A stretch of 7,125 bases of DNA, from assembly GCA_045805185.1 (NCBI GenBank), contig JBJMLS010000292.1:1-7125 (forward strand), given 5' to 3'. Position 1 is the stretch's first letter; each line of letters opens with the position of its first letter. The translations under genes were made by a program, and so were the position numbers. Source of the DNA: JAHEYF01 sp045805185. Its GTDB lineage: Bacteria; Bacteroidota; Bacteroidia; B-17B0; Aurantibacillaceae. Positions 1 through 6,559 of this stretch are shown here, piece by piece. A model generated the notes under the pieces. It had not been told where the DNA came from, searched no databases, and saw only the letters and a program-made list of their open reading frames with translations.

Positions 1-459
1 CGCGGAATCAAAAAAGCGATTCAGCAGCTCAGGTTTTAGCGGATTTGGGTACAACTTCGAGAAAAACCAGTCCCAGGTGAAATGAGCGACCCCGAACGAT
101 GGAATATTCCTGGCATCTGCAATTTCAAACGCCTCATAAACAAAATCGGAGATCAGGAAATCATAGTCTTCCAGTAGTTCAGTTCTTATGTATTTTTCAG
201 CTACCTCTTCATAATTACCATAAAATTCCCGGATGGATTTAATATCTGGAGAGCTATCCGAATTCTTGTGCCAGCGTATGTTATTGAACCTGTCAATAAA
301 ATGCGTGGCTTTAATATTACTTTTCGCAAATGCAATGTGTTGATGAGTTTGAAGGGTGACACTCAGCTCCGGCTTTAGTTTTATCAATTCAGAGATAATA
401 GCGCGTTGCCTGACTATGTGCCCAAAACCTTCGTCTGATAAATATACTTTCGTCTTCAT
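1..459 (-). CDS. GT-B glycosyltransferase, N-terminal part (runs off left edge)
   Basis: My translation of the minus strand gives 153 residues from an ATG at 459-457 with no stop before the window edge, so the C-terminal, nucleotide-sugar-binding half is missing. The N-terminus holds a glycine-rich loop, EGFGHIVRQRA (residues 10-20), of the GxGHxxR type found in MurG-, PseG- and arabinokinase-N-terminal-like GT-B proteins; His14 is the conserved histidine. A second recognisable block, FLISDFVYEAFEIAD (101-115) followed by GVAHFTWDWFF (123-133), closely resembles the 'SD...A..A...NFTWDWIY' pattern I associate with the glycosyltransferase-like N-terminal domain of L-arabinokinase-type proteins. 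It starts 5 bases after the stop of the upstream family 2 glycosyltransferase and is the last gene seen in the operon. No signal peptide is visible, so it probably acts in the cytoplasm. Donor and acceptor cannot be told. A hydrolase of the PseG type is the alternative, but the second block favours a transferase. Confidence 0.7.
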   Translation of the reverse strand, partial: MKTKVYLSDEGFGHIVRQRAIISELIKLKPELSVTLQTHQHIAFAKSNIKATHFIDRFNNIRWHKNSDSSPDIKSIREFYGNYEEVAEKYIRTELLEDYDFLISDFVYEAFEIADARNIPSFGVAHFTWDWFFSKLYPNPLKPELLNRFFDSA

Positions 460-464
460 TTTAA

Positions 465-1385
465 CTAAGCCAGCTGCTTGCAATGCCTCATCCCGGATAT
501 AAATGCTCTGATAAATTGTGAGCCTGTAAGGGGATGCTGCATCAACAAGCTGCAGAAATCCTTAACCGGTTTCCTTTTTTCATTCAGCCCTTTGATAAGG
601 CTTAAGAATTCGCAGCACACATCAGCTGCTTCCCATCTTTTTGTTTCAATGTAATCTTCCTTTCCTTTCTTTCTTCTTTTATAAAGAAGAAGAATGAGGT
701 CATGTCCCACAAATGCTTTTGGGTTTTTATGGTTCAGTGTGACTGAATTGGAATTAAACCGGTAGAAATACAGGGCCTCACTTAAATTAGCAACTCTACT
801 TCGCTGAATTATCCGTGAAAACCAGTAGATATCCTCTGATCCGATCCGATCGAAATATTCATTGTAAATACCATGCTCGCTGATCAATTTCTTCCGGATC
901 ATCAATGCAGAACCTGTAAAAACAATTTTATACTTTTCAAAATTCCTAACAATTTCTTCATGTACCAGGGGAAAATCTGTTTGAGATTTTAATTCACCTG
1001 ATTCATTAACTTTCACAACATTCGACCCTAAAGCATCAGTCTCAGCATTAATTCTAAAAAACTCAAGCATTCTTTCGATGCGTGTCAGGCTGCTGTAATC
1101 ATCCGCGTCCTGGAAAGTTATGAATTCGCCCTTGCATTCATGAAATAACTTATTTGACGCTTTTAAATAACCCAGGTTAGTTTCGTTATGGAAACGTTTA
1201 ATCCTGGGATCACTATAAGAATCAATAATTTCTTTTGTTTTATCCTTTGAGCAATCATCCGCAACTAATAACTCAAAATTGGAGTAGCTTTGGTTTAAGA
1301 CGGAATCAATAGCCTGTTGAACAAATTTTTCGCAATTGTAAGCAGGCATGATCACAGATACCAGCGAGCCTTTCATTTCTTTCAT
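465..1385 (-). CDS. Family 2 (GT-A) glycosyltransferase
   Basis: This 306-residue protein is a typical GT2 inverting sugar transferase. The N-terminal nucleotide-binding strand SVIMPAYN is at residues 10-17, VADDCS at 41-46 supplies the first acidic pair, and QDADD at 92-96 is the DxD metal/nucleotide-sugar motif. GSEDIYW (182-188) fits the later catalytic 'ED' position where the general base is expected. The remaining ~100 residues are basic and variable, as is usual for the acceptor-binding and membrane-association part. There is no signal peptide and no clear transmembrane helix. The start ATG is at 1385-1383, one base after the stop of the preceding GT2; a second ATG three codons in (1376-1374) is also possible and would change only the first three residues. 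The stop is TAG at 467-465. It probably adds one sugar to the lipid-linked repeat unit. Sugar and linkage cannot be read from the sequence. Confidence 0.92.
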   Translation of the reverse strand: MKEMKGSLVSVIMPAYNCEKFVQQAIDSVLNQSYSNFELLVADDCSKDKTKEIIDSYSDPRIKRFHNETNLGYLKASNKLFHECKGEFITFQDADDYSSLTRIERMLEFFRINAETDALGSNVVKVNESGELKSQTDFPLVHEEIVRNFEKYKIVFTGSALMIRKKLISEHGIYNEYFDRIGSEDIYWFSRIIQRSRVANLSEALYFYRFNSNSVTLNHKNPKAFVGHDLILLLYKRRKKGKEDYIETKRWEAADVCCEFLSLIKGLNEKRKPVKDFCSLLMQHPLTGSQFIRAFISGMRHCKQLA

Positions 1386-1386
1386 G

Positions 1387-2280
1387 CTAGTTCTTAAATA
1401 AGACTTTAGCTATGAATTCCATCCTCAGCTTAAAGCGGTACAATTTTCCTCTGTTACCTCCAAATGTAGAAAGGTAATCCCTTAAGCTAAGAACATCAAT
1501 GTTTTTTAATACCTCGCGCTTATAATGCTTCTTGTATTTCTGATCCACATCTTTTCTATCGCAAATGTTCCTATAGAATAATGCATGGTACTCAAAATAC
1601 AAGCGCGGAGTGATCTCCTTTTTATTCGCATCAATAAATTTGATCAGGGAATCAAAATGCTCCTCCCTTCTCTCACCGGCCTTCCAGTAAACAATGCAGG
1701 TAATATCGTATGAGGGGATGAAAGAGAATTTCTCTGAAAACCTGACGCTAAAATCCCAGTCCTGGTGGCGTACAAGACTTTCATCCCACAGTATTTGCCT
1801 GGCACATGCTGTTTTGTAAACATGCGTTGGAGTTGGCGCCATCCCATCAGATAAAAGATAATTCACCATTTTTTCATTGTGATGGAACGGCCTGCTGATC
1901 TTATCCAGCATCCTGATGCCGTTATCGATGCGACAGCTTCCAAAAATACCATCTGCTGATCTTTGCTCAAGCGTGCTGATCTTATTTTCGAGATGCATGG
2001 GTAACCATTCATCGTCAGAATCCAGCATTGCAACGTAATCACCAAGTGCCGTTTTAATTCCCACATTTCTGCACACATTGGCATTCCCTTTTACTTCTAA
2101 TTTATGGTACTTGATCCGTTGATCATTTAAGACATTCAATAAGGCTTGCAACGGAACTGTGGAACAATCATCGATCACGAGGATCTCGAAATCCTGAATT
2201 GTTTGGTTAAGGACGCTGTTAATTGCCCTGAGAAGTTCTTTTTCCCTGTTATATACCGGAATGATTACGCTTACTTTCAT
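1387..2280 (-). CDS. Family 2 (GT-A) glycosyltransferase
   Basis: This 297-residue GT2 protein begins MKVSVIIPVYNREKEL, has the first acidic site VIDDCS (35-40), the DxD-type motif LDSDD (86-90) followed by EW, and a catalytic-loop candidate RHQDWDF (171-177). These are the standard motifs in the standard order and spacing for inverting GT-A enzymes acting in the cytoplasm on lipid-linked acceptors. The C-terminal ~60 residues are strongly basic (KYKKHYKREVLK region), consistent with membrane-surface binding. The ATG at 2280-2278 overlaps the TGA of the upstream acetyltransferase gene (ATGA arrangement), which fixes the start and suggests translational coupling. The TAG stop at 1389-1387 lies one base from the next GT2 start. 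Its first ~40 residues resemble those of that downstream neighbour (both contain S-V-L-N-Q-[ST] and DDCS), so the two may be ancient tandem duplicates or just share the family signature. Substrate unknown. Confidence 0.93.
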   Translation of the reverse strand: MKVSVIIPVYNREKELLRAINSVLNQTIQDFEILVIDDCSTVPLQALLNVLNDQRIKYHKLEVKGNANVCRNVGIKTALGDYVAMLDSDDEWLPMHLENKISTLEQRSADGIFGSCRIDNGIRMLDKISRPFHHNEKMVNYLLSDGMAPTPTHVYKTACARQILWDESLVRHQDWDFSVRFSEKFSFIPSYDITCIVYWKAGERREEHFDSLIKFIDANKKEITPRLYFEYHALFYRNICDRKDVDQKYKKHYKREVLKNIDVLSLRDYLSTFGGNRGKLYRFKLRMEFIAKVLFKN

Positions 2281-3044
2281 GAATCCTGCGCTGGATTAGA
2301 ACGGCTGCCAAAAGATCTGTAAAGTTCCAGGATATCCGCCTCCGGCTTATCCCACCACTCAGAGGCCAGTAATTGATCTATAGTCGCCTGGTCAAACCTG
2401 AACTTAATGACTTTAGCAGGATTTCCGCCAACAATTGCATAAGGAGGAACATCTTTTGCGACTACCGTGTTCGCGGCAACTACCGCCCCTGTTCCTATCC
2501 TTACACCGGATAGGATTATACTATGCGTTCCTATCCAAACATCATTCTCAATGATGATCGGTCCTTTTGAAACAATATCTTCTCTTGTTGACTTGCCTAA
2601 CATATTGTGATTAACAAAATAGCTAGTCAGTCGCGTAAAATCGTGGTTGAACTCCTGGAAAGTAACGTTCCGGGCAATTGAACAAAAACTACCGATCCTG
2701 ATCGGGTTTAAGCGACATCTCAGATCCGTGTTGGGACCATTAATACTGGTAAACCTGCCAACCTCAATTTCTCCTGCCAGTTCCACCCCATCAATAATTT
2801 TAGAATTATTTCCGATAGTGATCTTTCCGGAAATAAGCGACTCCGTTATTTTTGCATTTTTTCCAATAGAAATCTCACCTGTTAATGCTGATCGTTCCAG
2901 GAAAGTATTATCCTCTATCCTGATCTTCCCACTCATTTCAATTTCATTTTTCCTCACGCCGGGAGAAATGAAACTACCTGTGTCCAGGTTCACTTTACTT
3001 TTGCCCCTCAGCAGTTTTAAAAAAAATTGAAATTTACCTGTCAT
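2277..3044 (-). CDS. Left-handed beta-helix acetyltransferase, CatB/XAT-like
   Basis: This 255-residue hexapeptide-repeat acyltransferase probably transfers acetyl from acetyl-CoA to a sugar hydroxyl or amine of the surface glycan. Imperfect 17-19 residue coils run from about residue 38 to 108 (SGKIRI, TGEISI, SGKITI, AGEIEV starts). They are followed by the catalytic-type loop FQEFNHDF (129-136), where His134 matches the histidine of CatB-like enzymes. Then come further coils (IIIENDVWIGTHSIILSGV, 163-181; VRIGTGAVVAANTVVAKDV, 181-199) and the signature YAIVGGNPAKVIKFRF (202-217) that lines the CoA site. A C-terminal helix holds EWW (229-231). I chose ATG 3044-3042, 4 bases after the upstream stop. 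A GTG at 3098 stays open in frame but would overlap the upstream gene by 50 bases, and its extra 18 residues add no recognisable fold. Compared with ~210-residue XAT proteins it has a longer N-terminal helix. Serine, colanic-acid or aminosugar acetyltransferase roles are all possible; the acceptor is unknown. Confidence 0.88.
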   Translation of the reverse strand: MTGKFQFFLKLLRGKSKVNLDTGSFISPGVRKNEIEMSGKIRIEDNTFLERSALTGEISIGKNAKITESLISGKITIGNNSKIIDGVELAGEIEVGRFTSINGPNTDLRCRLNPIRIGSFCSIARNVTFQEFNHDFTRLTSYFVNHNMLGKSTREDIVSKGPIIIENDVWIGTHSIILSGVRIGTGAVVAANTVVAKDVPPYAIVGGNPAKVIKFRFDQATIDQLLASEWWDKPEADILELYRSFGSRSNPAQDS

Positions 3045-3048
3045 GATT

Positions 3049-4539
3049 TTATTGACTAAAAACCCGGCTGTAATCCGGCGCAATGTACTGTTCTTCACCG
3101 GTTATTTTCAGGCTGGAAAGAACCTTATCAAAATTAACCTGGAATTCGGGATCAGGAGCAATGAATACCGCTTTACTCTCTGAGATAAGATCAGCATAAT
3201 ATAATTTCCCTATTTCGTGAAGAAGAATGGTTTTCTTCCCGAAGAGCGATGCTTCAATTGCTGAGGCGGATGAATTCGTAACATGGATCAGGCAATGCTT
3301 CAGCAAGAGAGGTAATGGTTCTTTTGTTGCATCATCAATATTAACAAGATTAAAAATCCCGTGTTGTTCAAGATATGCGGTAATTTCCGCTGAATTTTTG
3401 AGCTGGCGGGGATGCAACCTGATGAACCATTTGTGCTTACCCGATCTTATTTCCCGGATGAGTGAATCCGGGAAAAGCTGATTCAATGTGAGTGAATCCG
3501 GTTGCAAGGTATAAAGAATAAAACCCGTTGATGAACAAGGATCATTCTTACCCATCCAATGGTCTACCCAAACATTTCCTCCTACAAAAGATCTGTATTT
3601 CTCCGTTAAAACCGCCCACTCACTGATCACTGATCTGCTTTGTTCATTCCAGCACCAATAATTCCGGGGCAGGAAATTATATCCCTCTGCCGGTATGTTT
3701 GACCAGCTTCCGTAAGCCAGATGAGCCGGAGCCTGCGCGCCATGCTGCATGTCAATTGTTTCAATGTTCAGCTTATTAGCAGCAGCTATTAAGGAAAGGT
3801 CACTGTAATAACACAGCGCAATCAATCTTTTCGGTTTTATCTTTCCTAATACCTTTTTAAAAAGCAAAAAGCGGAGGTTGTATTCGTTAATTACCAATTC
3901 CCTGAGTTTGCTTTTACTGAATTTTTCAGAAAAGCCTTTGGTTACTTCATTTTTATTTAGAAAATCCAATAATAAATCATAATCTTCCAGCTCAAAACTT
4001 ATTTTTTCCTTTGTAAAAAAACGACGTAAACTTAAATACGCCTTATAATTTTCAAGCTGTTCGCGATACTGGATTATGATTCCCGGATTGGCCAGTTGCT
4101 TGCTTTCTTTATCGCCGATCTCGAGCATATACGATGTTTGACTGAGACTGAGTGTATTGATCAGCGTATCGAAAAAGCGATTATAGGACACACCTTCATA
4201 TATTATCCTGTGATCATTGTGCGCAAAAAAAACATTTTCCTTTTCATCCAGGTTCCCAATAAATTTTAAATGCTGCAGGGATTTACTGAATTTTCCCACA
4301 ATCCTGCTAACTAAACTTTCACTGGCTGAAGCGACCGTTTTTTTATTCAATACCTGTACCTGGCCTGAATTTTCATTGAGTTTATTTTTCAGGTTGAACT
4401 GTTTCCTGATAAAGAAAAATAATTCCAGGCGAAGCAAGGGCCATAAATGCATTTGGTTAAACTTCCAGTCATTAACCGGGAAATCCTTCTCGATCTGCAG
4501 AATGAACTTACGTATATCTTCTCTATTCGCTAGTTTCAT
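3049..4539 (-). CDS. Putative GT-B surface-polysaccharide glycosyltransferase (QHG/HP/SS motifs)
   Basis: I cannot assign this 496-residue protein to a named enzyme. The C-terminal half looks like a GT-B nucleotide-sugar-binding domain: TIDMQHGAQAP (261-271), WFIRLHPRQ (371-379), VTNSSASAIEASLFGKK (420-436) with Glu429, then ILLHEIG. The combination of a QHG, an HP and an S-S-x-x-x-E-x-x-x-x-G motif is the pattern of capsule-type transferases (KpsC/Kdo-transferase-like, CDP-glycerol-phosphotransferase-like, and bacterial sialyltransferases with HP and SS motifs). The N-terminal ~230 residues are helical, charged and unfamiliar. There is no signal peptide or membrane helix. Its position straight after the NeuB and PseG-like genes makes transfer of a nonulosonic acid a reasonable but untested guess. 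I prefer the ATG at 4539-4537 (MKLANRED), 15 bases after the upstream TGA. A TTG at 4551 would add four residues (MTFK). The stop is TAA at 3051-3049. Confidence 0.75.
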   Translation of the reverse strand: MKLANREDIRKFILQIEKDFPVNDWKFNQMHLWPLLRLELFFFIRKQFNLKNKLNENSGQVQVLNKKTVASASESLVSRIVGKFSKSLQHLKFIGNLDEKENVFFAHNDHRIIYEGVSYNRFFDTLINTLSLSQTSYMLEIGDKESKQLANPGIIIQYREQLENYKAYLSLRRFFTKEKISFELEDYDLLLDFLNKNEVTKGFSEKFSKSKLRELVINEYNLRFLLFKKVLGKIKPKRLIALCYYSDLSLIAAANKLNIETIDMQHGAQAPAHLAYGSWSNIPAEGYNFLPRNYWCWNEQSRSVISEWAVLTEKYRSFVGGNVWVDHWMGKNDPCSSTGFILYTLQPDSLTLNQLFPDSLIREIRSGKHKWFIRLHPRQLKNSAEITAYLEQHGIFNLVNIDDATKEPLPLLLKHCLIHVTNSSASAIEASLFGKKTILLHEIGKLYYADLISESKAVFIAPDPEFQVNFDKVLSSLKITGEEQYIAPDYSRVFSQ

Positions 4540-4554
4540 CTTAAAGGTCAAATC

Positions 4555-5562
4555 TCAATCACCTATCAATTCAAGGATCTTTTTAATTGTCCTCTCCGGG
4601 CCGGACTTGTCAACAAGACCTTTTGCATTCATTCGCATTTCAGATAAACGCGTTCTGTTGCTATAAAGAAAAGTCAATTGTTCTTTTAAAGCTTCCAGCG
4701 TCTGATCGTTCAGCATTCCTAAATTAACAGATACATTTTTTTCGGTTATTTCCCTGGAGATAATTGAGCGGTGAATTTCCTTTTCGAAAATATTGATGGC
4801 GGGCAAGCCGGCATAGATCGCTTCAAAAGAGGTCAATCCTCCGGCAAAGACCGCCAATGAACAGTTCGAGAGTATTTTCCACATCGACCGGTTGCTTTTG
4901 GCCAGCACGATCTCATGGTTCGAATCTTTACTGATCGCATCAACGATGTCCTGGTAAGAATGTGAATATCCTTCGCCAAGCAGAACCCAGAAAGTATACT
5001 CCTGCTCGAGCTTTGCCAGTGACCTTAATATTGAAAGCGTTTTATTCGGGGCATCCACTCCTCCCATTGAAATACCGACCGTGAGCGCTTTTTCAGAAAG
5101 GTTCTGCGCATATACATTGTCGGGGATCTGAAGGCAGTTCGAATTAAAAATAGTGTACTCCAGTCCGCCGAAAACTTTGATATGTGAAGGATAATCGTAT
5201 TCGCCGAAGCGTGTAAACAACACATCAATGATCCCATAATTATTAAAGACCGGAGACAAGGAAATTATTTTCCCGTACTTATTTCTCAATAAACGCTGAT
5301 TATCCGGGTTCAGGTCGGTTGAATCAATGATGCAGCAAGTTGTCTCAAATTCTTTTCCTGATAAAGCTTCCGGAAGTCCGGATTCCTCATAAATGAAAGT
5401 TGTACCGGGCATATTCTTAAACAGAACTTCCAGTCCCTTATCTATAATCGCGATCAGTTTAAAACCTGCATAATTACCGGCTCCTTCAATAAAGGAAATT
5501 GTCCGGTGCAAATGACCCAGTCCCGTATTAACACCGCCTTTACAAACTATTGTAATGTTCAT
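4555..5562 (-). CDS. PseG/SpsG-like UDP-sugar hydrolase or related GT-B protein
   Basis: This 335-residue GT-B-fold protein is of the PseG type. In known pathways PseG removes UDP from a 2,4-diacetamido-trideoxy sugar so that the free sugar can be condensed with phosphoenolpyruvate by the NeuB-family enzyme. The N-terminal loop TGLGHLHR (13-20) carries His17, matching the catalytic histidine of Campylobacter PseG (also residue 17 as I recall it). TVGISMGGVDAPNKT (161-175) matches the PseG 'CMGGTD...' segment, and VFAGGLTSFEAIYAGLP (238-254) is the C-terminal phosphate/uridine-binding motif with Glu247. Two usual PseG signatures look altered: the central 'VDHYG' segment reads IIDSTDL (78-84), and the 'YALLRPEF' segment reads EYTIFNSN (135-142). 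It may therefore be a hydrolase with another substrate, or a transferase. The ATG (5562-5560) overlaps the TAA of the synthase gene by one base (TAATG), strong evidence of joint expression. TGA stop at 4557-4555. Confidence 0.75.
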   Translation of the reverse strand: MNITIVCKGGVNTGLGHLHRTISFIEGAGNYAGFKLIAIIDKGLEVLFKNMPGTTFIYEESGLPEALSGKEFETTCCIIDSTDLNPDNQRLLRNKYGKIISLSPVFNNYGIIDVLFTRFGEYDYPSHIKVFGGLEYTIFNSNCLQIPDNVYAQNLSEKALTVGISMGGVDAPNKTLSILRSLAKLEQEYTFWVLLGEGYSHSYQDIVDAISKDSNHEIVLAKSNRSMWKILSNCSLAVFAGGLTSFEAIYAGLPAINIFEKEIHRSIISREITEKNVSVNLGMLNDQTLEALKEQLTFLYSNRTRLSEMRMNAKGLVDKSGPERTIKKILELIGD

Positions 5563-6557
5563 TACCCGATGAATGACAGATCAAAGGCCTGATGCAGGCT
5601 GATCGGCTTAAGTAATTTTTTTCCGATCAACAGATCTATCTGATCAGCTGACATGGTATTTTCCGGCCTCACGCATAATACGTCATCGTCGGTGAGAATG
5701 TGTCCCGCCGCCAGATCTCCTGCTGCGTAAAGGGAACGTCGCGCACGCCTTTTTGTATATTTTTCATCTTCACTTACTTTATCTTCACGCAGGATCAATG
5801 CTTTTGCAGCATCCCTGATGTCCTTTACATATTTGGAGAATTCCTTTTCCTCCTGGGCGTAGGCGTGATCAAGACCTTCCTGCGTTTTATCTTCTGTAAA
5901 ATGTTTTTCGAACCAGGTGGCTCCCATGCATAGAGCCATACAAGCCGCTACACTATCGCCGGTATGATCGGAAAATCCGACCGGCAGCCCGAATTTTTCA
6001 CGAAGCACTTTTATGTAGCTGATATTCGACTGATGCAGGTATGCCGGGTAATTAGACACGCAATGCATTACAATTACTTCCTTAGCGCCAGATCGCACCA
6101 GTGCATTCACTCCGATCTCAATTTCAGGCATCGTTGACATACCTGTAGAAATAACAATGGGTTTACCACATTTTGCTACTTCCCTCAAGAAACGGACATT
6201 GTTGATGTCACATGAAGCAAGCTTTATATACGGAGGATCAAAGCTCATCATCAGATCCAAACCGCGCTTATCGAAAACAGAAGATGTGAATGGGATCTTT
6301 ATCGACTTGCAGTATTCATTTAAATCCGCATATTCTTCGTCTTTCAGCACGCCTTTTTCCCGGATCTCGATCACTTTTTTTATATCGTATTTTCCATATT
6401 CATATTCGCCAGGCAAATATAAACCCCAGGGATAAATGATCTGAAATTTAACCGAATCTGCGCCGGCACGTTTTGCTATATCGGCCAGGTTCTTTGCTTT
6501 TTGAAGGCTCCCGTTATTATTGGTTCCTGCCTCCGCGATGATGTGAATGTTCTCCAT
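5562..6557 (-). CDS. neuB: NeuB-family N-acylneuraminate/nonulosonic acid synthase
   Basis: This 331-residue enzyme is expected to condense phosphoenolpyruvate with a six-carbon N-acetyl sugar to give a nine-carbon nonulosonic acid (sialic, legionaminic or pseudaminic type) in the cytoplasm. The TIM-barrel NeuB domain covers about residues 1-262: IIAEAGTNNNGS (6-17), SVKFQ (35-39), IVISTGM (134-140), VMHCVSNYP (163-171), GFSDHTGDS (194-202) and WFEKHF (215-220). His198 and His219 fit the two metal-binding histidines of Neisseria NeuB. A C-terminal SAF/antifreeze-like domain (about 272-331: RRSLYAAGDLAAGHILTDDD, then VRPEN with Arg297) caps the partner subunit's site. The usual NHxG histidine is replaced by Asn14 (TNNNG), which is unusual. 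The start ATG at 6557-6555 lies 2 bases after the upstream stop, preceded by an A-rich stretch and no Shine-Dalgarno. Family and reaction type are confident; which nonulosonate is made is not. Confidence 0.93.
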   Translation of the reverse strand: MENIHIIAEAGTNNNGSLQKAKNLADIAKRAGADSVKFQIIYPWGLYLPGEYEYGKYDIKKVIEIREKGVLKDEEYADLNEYCKSIKIPFTSSVFDKRGLDLMMSFDPPYIKLASCDINNVRFLREVAKCGKPIVISTGMSTMPEIEIGVNALVRSGAKEVIVMHCVSNYPAYLHQSNISYIKVLREKFGLPVGFSDHTGDSVAACMALCMGATWFEKHFTEDKTQEGLDHAYAQEEKEFSKYVKDIRDAAKALILREDKVSEDEKYTKRRARRSLYAAGDLAAGHILTDDDVLCVRPENTMSADQIDLLIGKKLLKPISLHQAFDLSFIG

Positions 6558-6559
6558 TT

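Noticed and set aside
2647..3030. 127-residue open frame on the plus strand inside the acetyltransferase gene
   Set aside because: It is antisense to a clear hexapeptide-repeat protein; its periodic hydrophobic look is the mirror of the repeat coils, and it has no family motifs.
3045..3098. 54-base N-terminal extension of the acetyltransferase from a GTG at 3098
   Set aside because: It would overlap the upstream gene by 50 bases; the in-frame ATG at 3044 sits 4 bases after the upstream stop and begins just before the first recognisable segment.
4540..4551. TTG start giving four extra residues on the 496-residue protein
   Set aside because: An ATG follows four codons later with normal spacing from the upstream stop; TTG is rarer and nothing favours it.
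4540..4554. Internal promoter or terminator in the largest gap
   Set aside because: The gap is only 15 bases, with no hairpin, T-run or recognisable promoter element.
4217..4666. 149-residue open frame on the plus strand across the junction of two minus-strand genes
   Set aside because: It is antisense to two well-supported coding regions, has low-complexity composition rich in S, F, L and R, and no recognisable domain.
5700..6435. Two plus-strand open frames (5700-5933 and 6157-6435) within the NeuB-family gene
   Set aside because: They are antisense shadows of a strongly conserved enzyme, with no motifs and no independent upstream signals.
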